DNA of 13,024 nt from Candidatus Bipolaricaulota bacterium (GTDB lineage Bacteria > Bipolaricaulota > Bipolaricaulia > UBA7950 > UBA9294): contig JAGGSM010000041.1 in assembly GCA_021159105.1 (NCBI GenBank), forward strand, positions 1 through 13,024, written 5' to 3'. The position numbers and the translations under genes are program-made. Position 1 is the stretch's first letter; the number at the start of each line of letters is the position of its first letter. Shown one piece after another: positions 7,337 through 13,024 of the stretch. The notes under the pieces were generated by a model that ran no database searches, was not told the origin of the DNA, and saw nothing but the letters and a program-made list of their open reading frames with translations.

Positions 7337-8173
7337 ATGAAGATTAGCAGGATCTACATCGTCGCCAACACGAGCAAGGACGGATCGCTGCGCACCCTGG
7401 CAGTGCTCAAGGCGTGGGCACAGTTAAAGAGAATCGAGACGGTGTTGATCGATCAAGACCATCCGCACTTCTCCGAGGAGGAAGGGGCGCTGATCGTCGC
7501 GCTCGGCGGGGATGGGACGGTCCTGCGAGCGGCATCGATCTTTGCCGATTCAGCGATCCCCATCCTGGGGGCGAACCTTGGGAGCCTCGGATTCCTCACG
7601 CAGGTGAAGGCGCCGTCACTCACCTCCGCACTGGAGGGGGTGCTTCACGACTCGTTCACCATCGAGGAGAGGATGCGCCTGGCCTATTCGTCTCCTGCTG
7701 GAAGCGGGACCGTGTTGAACGACGTCGTCATCACCGGTACATCGGCGCTTCGCTTCTGCGAGCTGGAGCTGTTATGGAGCGACGGGGTGGTGGCAAGCTA
7801 CCCCGGCGACGGTCTGATCCTATCCACGGCGACGGGAGCGACGGCGTACAACCTCTCTGCAGGCGGGCCGGTGATCGTGCCCCCAGCGGCGTGCATCCTC
7901 GCCAGCCCGCTGGCGGTGCACAAGCTGGGGATACTGCCAGTCATCTTCCCGGCTGAAGAGGTCCTCCTAGTGCGCCCACACACGAATGTGAGCATCTACG
8001 CCGACGGCGACATGGCCTTCGACCTCCCGCCGGACTCGAAGCTGACGATCAAGCGCGCCGATACACCGACGCGCCTCATCCGAATGGCGAGCGCCCCTTC
8101 CTTCTTTCACGTGTTACAGGAGAAGTTGAACTGGGGAGACCAGTCGAAGCGGGAAGGAAAATCTGGCGGATAA
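7337..8173 (+). CDS. nadK: NAD kinase
   Basis: A 278-residue cytoplasmic enzyme that phosphorylates NAD to NADP, the sole route to NADP in most bacteria. The hallmark GGDG is at 57-60, with D59 the expected catalytic base. NLGSLGFL (80-87), the LND variant of the NE/ND motif at 127-129, the PGDGL loop (156-160) and the glycine/threonine-rich TATGATAYNLSAGGP stretch (164-178) follow in the normal order. The length matches short bacterial NadK proteins. The ATG at 7337 has a GTGAGGA element about 7 nt upstream. It sits 21 nt after the importer permease and 74 nt before the aldolase start. Its placement behind a transporter is not a familiar arrangement to me and could be mere packing. Confidence 0.95.
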   Translation: MKISRIYIVANTSKDGSLRTLAVLKAWAQLKRIETVLIDQDHPHFSEEEGALIVALGGDGTVLRAASIFADSAIPILGANLGSLGFLTQVKAPSLTSALEGVLHDSFTIEERMRLAYSSPAGSGTVLNDVVITGTSALRFCELELLWSDGVVASYPGDGLILSTATGATAYNLSAGGPVIVPPAACILASPLAVHKLGILPVIFPAEEVLLVRPHTNVSIYADGDMAFDLPPDSKLTIKRADTPTRLIRMASAPSFFHVLQEKLNWGDQSKREGKSGG

Positions 8174-8235
8174 ACCCAAGTGGGATTGCCCAGTGACGAA
8201 GAGTCGTGACCCGCTGCGGCGATCCTGAGATACCT

Positions 8236-8241
8236 AGGAGG
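8236..8241 (+). promoter_or_regulatory. Shine-Dalgarno site selecting a TTG start for the aldolase
   Basis: AGGAGG ends 6 nt before a TTG at 8248, in frame with the aldolase. The frame also opens at a GTG at 8206, but that would add 14 residues with no family resemblance and has no comparable ribosome site. The gap 8174-8247 otherwise shows no convincing promoter or terminator. Confidence 0.7.
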
Positions 8242-8247
8242 CAGGCA

Positions 8248-9156
8248 TTGCGAAAAGAGGTGGACCTAGCCGGAATCTATCCTCCCATTCCAACACCCTT
8301 TGATTGCGATGGACAGGTTGCAGAGGAGAAGCTCACTGAGAACCTGCATCGGTGGAACGAGTACAAGTTGCGTGGTTACGTTGTCCTCGGCTCCAACGGC
8401 GAGCTTGTTCTGATGGACGAAGAGGAGAGGCTGCTCGTACTGCGAACAGCCCGCGCTGCCATCCCTGAGGACAGGCTGATGATCGCCGGTACTGGCTGTC
8501 AATCGACGCAAGCGACAATCGAACTGACAGCGAGTGCCGCCGCGATCGGAGCGGATGCAGCCCTGGTGGTCACCCCTTCGTACTACCGTGGGCTGATGAC
8601 AAGGGATGTCCTACGCGAACACTTTCACGCGGTCGCTGAGGCGTCACCGATTCCAATCATCATCTACAACATCCCAGCGTGCACCGGGATCGATCTCGAT
8701 GCGCATACCGTGGCAGAGCTCGGCGAACACGAGAACATAATCGGCATTAAAGACTCTGGAGGGAACGTGACCAAACTGGCGGAGATCTGCCGCCTGACCG
8801 GCCCCGACTTTCAGGTGTTGGCCGGCTCGGCGAGCTTTCTCCTCCCGGCCCTGTCCGTGGGAGCGGTCGGAGGGGTACTCGCTCTTGCCAACATCGCACC
8901 GGCGCAATGCCTGTTGATCAGGCAGGCCTTCCTCGATGGTGATCTGGAGCAGGCGCGCCAGGTACAGCTGCGGATGATCCCAGCGAATGTCGCTGTCACT
9001 CGCAGGTGGGGAGTCCCGGCGCTCAAGGCAGCGCTGGATATGCTCGGGATGTACGGTGGCCCGGCGAGACGACCGCTTCTCCCGCTGTCAACTGAGACAA
9101 AGGGGGAACTGCGCGCAATCCTGACCATGGCTGGGATCTTGCACGAAGACAGGTGA
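8248..9156 (+). CDS. HOGA1-like 4-hydroxy-2-oxoglutarate aldolase (DapA/NAL superfamily)
   Basis: A 302-residue class I (Schiff-base) aldolase with the TIM-barrel fold of the DHDPS/N-acetylneuraminate lyase superfamily. The lysine is K168 in GIKDSGG, the catalytic tyrosine Y140 in IIYN, and the substrate loop GSNGE (48-52). True dihydrodipicolinate synthases carry TTGE there; SNGE is what I recall for eukaryotic HOGA1. Other stretches also match HOGA1 from memory: AGIYPP near the N-terminus, the ESTQAT-like QSTQATIE (86-93), VVTPSYYRG (107-115), the PACTGIDL loop (143-150), FQVLAGSA (188-195), AVTRRWG (249-255) and MYGGP (268-272). The reaction would be 4-hydroxy-2-oxoglutarate to pyruvate plus glyoxylate. 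The adjacent glyoxylate aminotransferase supports this. Alternatives are DapA or a sugar-acid aldolase. Specificity is inferred; the superfamily is secure. Confidence 0.85.
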   Translation: MRKEVDLAGIYPPIPTPFDCDGQVAEEKLTENLHRWNEYKLRGYVVLGSNGELVLMDEEERLLVLRTARAAIPEDRLMIAGTGCQSTQATIELTASAAAIGADAALVVTPSYYRGLMTRDVLREHFHAVAEASPIPIIIYNIPACTGIDLDAHTVAELGEHENIIGIKDSGGNVTKLAEICRLTGPDFQVLAGSASFLLPALSVGAVGGVLALANIAPAQCLLIRQAFLDGDLEQARQVQLRMIPANVAVTRRWGVPALKAALDMLGMYGGPARRPLLPLSTETKGELRAILTMAGILHEDR

Positions 9157-9172
9157 TGGAAAGGAGGATGAC

Positions 9173-10339
9173 ATGAAGGATCGCACATTGTTGATGATCC
9201 CTGGGCCGATCGAGTTTGAGCCAGAGGTGCTGCAGGCGCTCGGTGCCCCCACGTCCAGTCACGTCGCGCCGGAATTCATCGAGGTATTCGGCCAGGCACT
9301 CGAGAGAATGAGAAAAGTGTGGCTCTGTCCCTCTGGACAACCGTTCGTCGTCGCTGGCTCCGGGATGCTCGCCCTGGAGATGGCCGTTGTCAACCTGATC
9401 GAGCCGGGCGACAAGGCGCTCGTCCTCAGTACCGGCGTCTTCGGAGATCGCTACGCGGATCTCCTGCGCCGCTACCGGGCCGAAGTGAAGCTGCTGCGAG
9501 CGCCGCTCGGAGAAACGATTCCTCTGCAGCAAGTAGAAGAAGCGTTGGCAAAACATCAGTACAAACTGATGACCATCACCCACGTGGACACATCGACCGG
9601 GGTTCGCACGGATGCAAAATCCCTGGGAGCTATCGCGAGCAAGTACGATACACTGACAGTGCTCGACGGAGTCTGCTCCGTAGCCGGTGAAGAACTGCGC
9701 CAGGAAGAATGGGGGATCGATGTGGCACTCACCGCCTCGCAGAAGGCGATCGGTGTCCCGCCAGGGCTGGCCCTGCTGGTCGCCAGTCCACGCGCGATCG
9801 AAGCGTGGCGTAGGAGAAAGACACCGGTGGGCAACTACTACGCCGATTGGAAAAACTGGCTTCCGATCATGAGTGCCTACGAGGCGCGGAAGGCAAGCTA
9901 CTTCGCCACCCCTCCGGTGAACCTCATCTGCGCCCTCAACGTCAGCCTCGAGAGAATTCTAGGTGAAGGGATGGAAGCGCGCTTCGCGCGGCACCAGCGA
10001 TTCAAAAGAGCGTTCCAGGAAGCACTGCGGGTATTGGGACTGAAGCAAGTACCGACCGATTCGAGACATGCAGCAGCGACACTCACCGCTCCTTACTACC
10101 CGAGCGGCATTACTGGATCAGAGTTTCTTCCCAAGGTCAAGGCTGCTGGTGTGACCTTGGCTGGCGGGCTACATCCAGACATCAAGGATCGGTATTTTCG
10201 CATCGGGCACATGGGAGCGGAGACTGCGGGCAATCTACTGGCAACGATCGGCGCCATCGAGGCCGGACTTGAGAAATGTGGCTACCAGTTTGAACTGGGA
10301 GCAGGGGTGAGCGCGGCTCAGCGCATACTGCGAAGCTAG
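9173..10339 (+). CDS. AGX1/AGXT-like alanine:glyoxylate aminotransferase (class V, PLP)
   Basis: A 388-residue PLP enzyme of the class V aminotransferase family (fold type I). The PLP lysine is K191 in TASQKAIG (187-194), D165 in VLDGVCS should bind the pyridine nitrogen, AGSGM (61-65) sits at the cofactor phosphate, and R343 in YFRIGHMG (341-348) should hold the substrate carboxylate. IPGPI at 9-13 is the usual N-terminal motif. Several stretches, including THVDTSTG (136-143), SYFATPPV (242-249) and AGGLHPDI (330-337), resemble yeast Agx1 from memory more than serine-pyruvate or serine-glyoxylate enzymes. The expected reaction is glyoxylate plus alanine to glycine plus pyruvate. AAGGAGG (9161-9167) ends 5 nt before the ATG. 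It lies 16 nt after the aldolase, which would supply glyoxylate. Serine:glyoxylate or phosphonate-related activity is the alternative. Confidence 0.88.
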   Translation: MKDRTLLMIPGPIEFEPEVLQALGAPTSSHVAPEFIEVFGQALERMRKVWLCPSGQPFVVAGSGMLALEMAVVNLIEPGDKALVLSTGVFGDRYADLLRRYRAEVKLLRAPLGETIPLQQVEEALAKHQYKLMTITHVDTSTGVRTDAKSLGAIASKYDTLTVLDGVCSVAGEELRQEEWGIDVALTASQKAIGVPPGLALLVASPRAIEAWRRRKTPVGNYYADWKNWLPIMSAYEARKASYFATPPVNLICALNVSLERILGEGMEARFARHQRFKRAFQEALRVLGLKQVPTDSRHAAATLTAPYYPSGITGSEFLPKVKAAGVTLAGGLHPDIKDRYFRIGHMGAETAGNLLATIGAIEAGLEKCGYQFELGAGVSAAQRILRS

Positions 10340-10377
10340 GAAGGGCTAAATGGTTCGAGAGTGAAAAGGACGATCCG

Positions 10378-10842
10378 ATGACCACCCGCGGGATAGAATA
10401 TATCAACAATCGCGCCCTCCCGTACGAAGTCCTCACCTATCGTCACGAGGTAAAAGGGGCTAGGTACGCCGCTGAGGTCCTCGATCTACCGCCTGAGATC
10501 GTGATCAAGAGCCTCGTCTTCCGCGCCGACGACGGCTCGTTCCTGTTCGCCCTGATGAGCGCCGACGGGAGCGTGAGCGAGAAGAAGCTGGCGCGAGCGA
10601 GCGGACACAAACGCGTCTCACCGGCCAGCCCGCATGACGCGCAACGCATCACCGCCTACCTGGTGGGAGGGATCAGCCCGTTGGGCGCGAAGAGACGGCT
10701 CCCCGTCTTCCTTGACCGCGCGGCCGCCTCACACCCTGAGCTGGTGATCAATGCCGGCGCGCGCGGGACGCTGCTTAAACTGAAGACCGCCGATCTGATC
10801 ACGGCTACCGACGCGACGATCGCCGACATCCGCATCGATTGA
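10378..10842 (+). CDS. ybaK: YbaK/EbsC-family aminoacyl-tRNA deacylase
   Basis: A 154-residue cytoplasmic editing enzyme of the YbaK/ProX/INS family, which hydrolyses mischarged tRNA in trans; YbaK itself clears Cys-tRNA(Pro). The near-invariant lysine is K44 in IVIKSLV (41-47). The GGISPLG segment (97-103) and the NAGARG loop (125-130) are the family landmarks and sit in the expected places. The size equals a stand-alone deacylase, with no synthetase domain fused. AAAAGGA ends 7 nt before the ATG, and the gene lies 38 nt after the aminotransferase, so it is probably the last gene of the plus-strand run. Its stop is one base from the convergent peptidase stop. Substrate (Cys or another amino acid) cannot be decided from sequence. 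No functional link to glyoxylate metabolism is evident. Confidence 0.9.
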   Translation: MTTRGIEYINNRALPYEVLTYRHEVKGARYAAEVLDLPPEIVIKSLVFRADDGSFLFALMSADGSVSEKKLARASGHKRVSPASPHDAQRITAYLVGGISPLGAKRRLPVFLDRAAASHPELVINAGARGTLLKLKTADLITATDATIADIRID

Positions 10843-10843
10843 T

Positions 10844-12616
10844 CTACGCAGGCAGTCCCTTCAGCTCGTCGATCATCCCCTGCAGGACATCGAAACCGCC
10901 GCGCCAGAAAGCGGATGACGTGATGTCGATCCCTGCCTCGGAGAGGATCTCCTGCGGGCTCTTCGATCCGCCGTAGGCGAGGATCTTGAGGAACTTGGGG
11001 ACGAACTCCCTCCCCTCCTCCTTGTAGCGCTTGTACAGAGCGAGCACGAGGAGCTGGCCGAAGCTGTAGGCGTAGCAGTAGAATGGGGTGCTGTATATGT
11101 GAGGGATCGATACCCACTCGTGACGGAACTCGTCGCTCACCTCGACGGCGTCGCCGAACTGCTCGTTCAGGTTCGCCAGATAGCGCTCGGAGAGCTGATC
11201 GCTCGTCGCCCCGGCCTTGATCAGGTCATGCGCCTCCCGCTCGAACAACACAAAGTAGGCCTGCCTGATGACGGTGGCGTAGGTACCGTCGACGAACCGC
11301 GCCAGCATCTCCCGCTTCAGTGCGGGATCGGATTCGCTCGTGAGCTGATGCTCAAGGAGGAGTATCTCGGAAAAGACGGACGCCGTCTCCGCCAGCGGGA
11401 GCGATGAATGGAACGTCAAAGGCGAGTGATCGGCGGCCATCAGCGCGTGCACGGCGTGCCCCAGCTCGGTGGAGACGTCGTCGACCTTGCCGTTGTAGTT
11501 CGTCAGCACCCACGGGGTGATTCCGGGTAGGACACCGTAGCAGAAGGCGCCTCCGTACTTGCCGTCGCGCACTTCCGAATCGAGGTGCCCCTCGTCGAGG
11601 ACGCGCTCGGCCTGCTCCGCCAGCCTCGGGGAGAACGCGTTCAGGCTGGAGAAGACGGTCTTCACCGCCTCGTCGAACGGATAGGCCCTCTCCGATGAGC
11701 CGAGCGGCGCGTAGATGTCGTAGCGCCGCAGCTTCTCCATCCCCAGCCAACCCGCCTTCATGCGGAAGTAATCCTGGAACATGTCCACGTTGTCGCGGCA
11801 GACATCGAGGAGGACGTCGACTGCCTCATCAGGGACGTCGTTTCTCAGGTTGCGCGAGGCTATCGGGGAGGCGAAACCGCGCAGCCCCACCTGCTCCTCG
11901 GCCCAGTCGCGCACGATGTGCTGGTAGATCTGCCCGAGGACGGTGCTGTTCTCGCCGTAGACGCGGTACATCTCTTTGTACGCGGCCTCGCGCAGCTCCG
12001 GGCGGGGATCGCGGGCGTAGGTCATCAACTGCGAGCGGGTGAGGGACTTCTTCTCACCGTCGACCTCGATATTGAAGGTGAACTTGCTCGTCAACATCTC
12101 GTACAGGGTGACCAGCGCCTCCGTACCGTTTATATCCTTGATGTTGATCACCTGCTCCACCGATTCTGAGAGGGTATATGGCTTGTAACGGCGCAGGGAA
12201 CGCAGGTAATAAGCGAGGTCTCCGCTCATGGCGATGAGCCGCTCGGCGGCGGAATCGTCCAGTCCCTTCCACCACAGCTCGAAGAAGAGCGTGCGGTTGT
12301 GCGCGTCGGCGAGGACGCTCTCCACGCGGCCGCGGAAGGAGAGAGCGTTCTGATTCGTTGTGTTCTCGGCGAACCAGAGCTGGGCGTAGGCTCCCAAGCG
12401 TCGCACGAGCGAGCCGATCTCCTCCACCGTGCCGAGGATCCCGCTGAAGTCGTCAGCGCTGATCTGCGGAGTGAGGACGGCCCTCTTCCCTTCGAGTCCG
12501 CTGACCGCGCGCTCAAGCTGTTCGAGGTAATCCCTGCCGATCTCCTCAGGACGGTCGGCGTCTGGAATTAGGTCGGAAAGGGACCACCGCCCCTGCTCGT
12601 AGCTGCGTTCGTTCAT
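10844..12616 (-). CDS. oligoendopeptidase F homologue (M3 family) with disrupted zinc motif
   Basis: A 590-residue all-helical M3B-type protein, full length for PepF, a cytoplasmic zinc peptidase that trims short peptides. Numbers are from the ATG at 12616. The approach to the active site, ITPWVLTNYNGKVDDV (366-381), is normal, but the zinc motif reads STELGHAVH (382-390). PepF proteins have HELGH, usually preceded by STLA or FTLA, so an in-frame loss of three residues including the first zinc-binding histidine is indicated (junction at 11467/11468). The glutamate E384, the second histidine H387 and the downstream glutamate ligand E410 in AETAS remain, as does the C-terminal substrate-binding segment PHIYSTPFYCYAYSFG (505-520). 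The remainder looks well preserved, so this may be a pseudoenzyme rather than a decaying gene. A GGGGG site 7 nt upstream favours 12616 over the ATG at 12622. It lies 34 nt after the HD gene. Confidence 0.9.
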   Translation of the reverse strand: MNERSYEQGRWSLSDLIPDADRPEEIGRDYLEQLERAVSGLEGKRAVLTPQISADDFSGILGTVEEIGSLVRRLGAYAQLWFAENTTNQNALSFRGRVESVLADAHNRTLFFELWWKGLDDSAAERLIAMSGDLAYYLRSLRRYKPYTLSESVEQVINIKDINGTEALVTLYEMLTSKFTFNIEVDGEKKSLTRSQLMTYARDPRPELREAAYKEMYRVYGENSTVLGQIYQHIVRDWAEEQVGLRGFASPIASRNLRNDVPDEAVDVLLDVCRDNVDMFQDYFRMKAGWLGMEKLRRYDIYAPLGSSERAYPFDEAVKTVFSSLNAFSPRLAEQAERVLDEGHLDSEVRDGKYGGAFCYGVLPGITPWVLTNYNGKVDDVSTELGHAVHALMAADHSPLTFHSSLPLAETASVFSEILLLEHQLTSESDPALKREMLARFVDGTYATVIRQAYFVLFEREAHDLIKAGATSDQLSERYLANLNEQFGDAVEVSDEFRHEWVSIPHIYSTPFYCYAYSFGQLLVLALYKRYKEEGREFVPKFLKILAYGGSKSPQEILSEAGIDITSSAFWRGGFDVLQGMIDELKGLPA

Positions 12617-12650
12617 CACCATTCCCCCTAATAACTTTATCGATCACCCA

Positions 12651-13024
12651 TTATGCGTCATCAATGCCGCTGCCGGCAAGACCGATCTCGGAGGCCACTT
12701 CGCGCATCCCCATGATCACGTCCTCGAACAGGTCCTTCAGCTCCATCCCCAGCATCTGCGCCCCTTTCGTAACGACGTCGCGGTTTACGCCTGCGGCGAA
12801 GCTCTTGTCCTTCCACTTCTTACTGACGGACTTCACCTTCATATCGAGGACGCTCTTAGACGGGCGGACCAGGGCGGCGGCGGTCACCAGTCCGGTCAGC
12901 TCGTCTATCGTGTACAGGACCTTCTCCATCTCGTGCTGCGGCTCCACGTCCGTGACCAGCCCCCAACCGTGCGACATGATCGCCCGGATGTAATCCTCAG
13001 GCCAGCCCCGCTCCTCCAGGATCT
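12651..13024 (-). CDS. HD-superfamily hydrolase, C-terminal part (5' end outside window)
   Basis: An open frame enters from the right edge (first complete codon at 13022-13020) and ends with TAA at 12651, giving about 123 residues. It matches the C-terminal half of small HD-domain predicted hydrolases of the COG2316 type. The marks are an ILEERGWPEDYIRAIMSHG-like entry, then DELTGLVTAAALVRPSKS, then a KSVSKKWKDKSFAAGVNR block, and a helical acidic tail. Family proteins are about 190 residues and carry the metal-binding HD half at the N-terminus, which lies outside. The ATG at 12977 is internal, not the start. The substrate of this family is not established; phosphohydrolase activity is the general expectation. 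It precedes the peptidase gene on the same strand by 34 nt (28 nt to the peptidase's alternative start), so the two are probably cotranscribed. Confidence 0.78.
   Translation of the reverse strand, partial: ILEERGWPEDYIRAIMSHGWGLVTDVEPQHEMEKVLYTIDELTGLVTAAALVRPSKSVLDMKVKSVSKKWKDKSFAAGVNRDVVTKGAQMLGMELKDLFEDVIMGMREVASEIGLAGSGIDDA

Noticed and set aside
8206..8247. GTG at 8206 as the aldolase start
   Set aside because: The 14 extra residues have no family resemblance, and the AGGAGG at 8236-8241 correctly serves the TTG at 8248.
8248..9156. Calling the aldolase dapA (lysine biosynthesis)
   Set aside because: The TTGE substrate loop of DapA is replaced by SNGE, no lysine genes are nearby, and the rest resembles HOGA1.
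10840..10846. Bidirectional terminator between the tRNA deacylase and peptidase genes
   Set aside because: Only one base separates the stop codons, and I found no strong hairpin with T-tracts across the junction.

Overview
The window is gene-dense bacterial chromosome, roughly 58-60% GC by eye. It has ordinary Shine-Dalgarno sites, short intergenic gaps, some GTG/TTG starts and no mobile element, RNA gene or CRISPR array that I can see. Nothing fixes the phylum. The gene set would suit an uncultured, probably anaerobic lineage; a Bipolaricaulota-like genome is only a guess.

Layout. (1) 1-150: an AT-rich leader, then a histidine phosphatase on + (151-786). (2) 806-4589 on the minus strand: two overlapping genes for a heterodimeric ABC exporter. 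The catalytic motifs are split between the subunits, and one subunit carries a large extracytoplasmic insertion. (3) 4590-4800: a divergent control region with a good sigma70-type promoter facing right and a 12-bp GC palindrome. (4) 4801-10842 on +: a seven-gene run. It encodes a NitT/TauT-type ABC importer (binding protein, ATPase, permease, joined by ATGA overlaps), NAD kinase, a DapA-superfamily aldolase that looks like 4-hydroxy-2-oxoglutarate aldolase (HOGA1-like), a class V aminotransferase that looks like alanine:glyoxylate aminotransferase (AGX1/AGXT-like), and a YbaK/EbsC-type tRNA deacylase. (5) 10844-13024 on the minus strand: an M3-family oligoendopeptidase F homologue whose HExxH zinc motif lacks its first histidine, preceded by the C-terminal part of an HD-superfamily hydrolase that runs off the window.

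How the genes may work together. The exporter pair forms one machine. The importer trio forms another, with unknown substrate. The aldolase and aminotransferase are 16 nt apart and would act in sequence: 4-hydroxy-2-oxoglutarate to pyruvate plus glyoxylate, then glyoxylate plus alanine to glycine plus pyruvate. That is the route formed in humans by HOGA1 and AGXT, here packed as adjacent bacterial genes. It is the most interesting metabolic reading of the window. The most striking single-gene anomaly is the apparent three-residue in-frame deletion in the peptidase active site.
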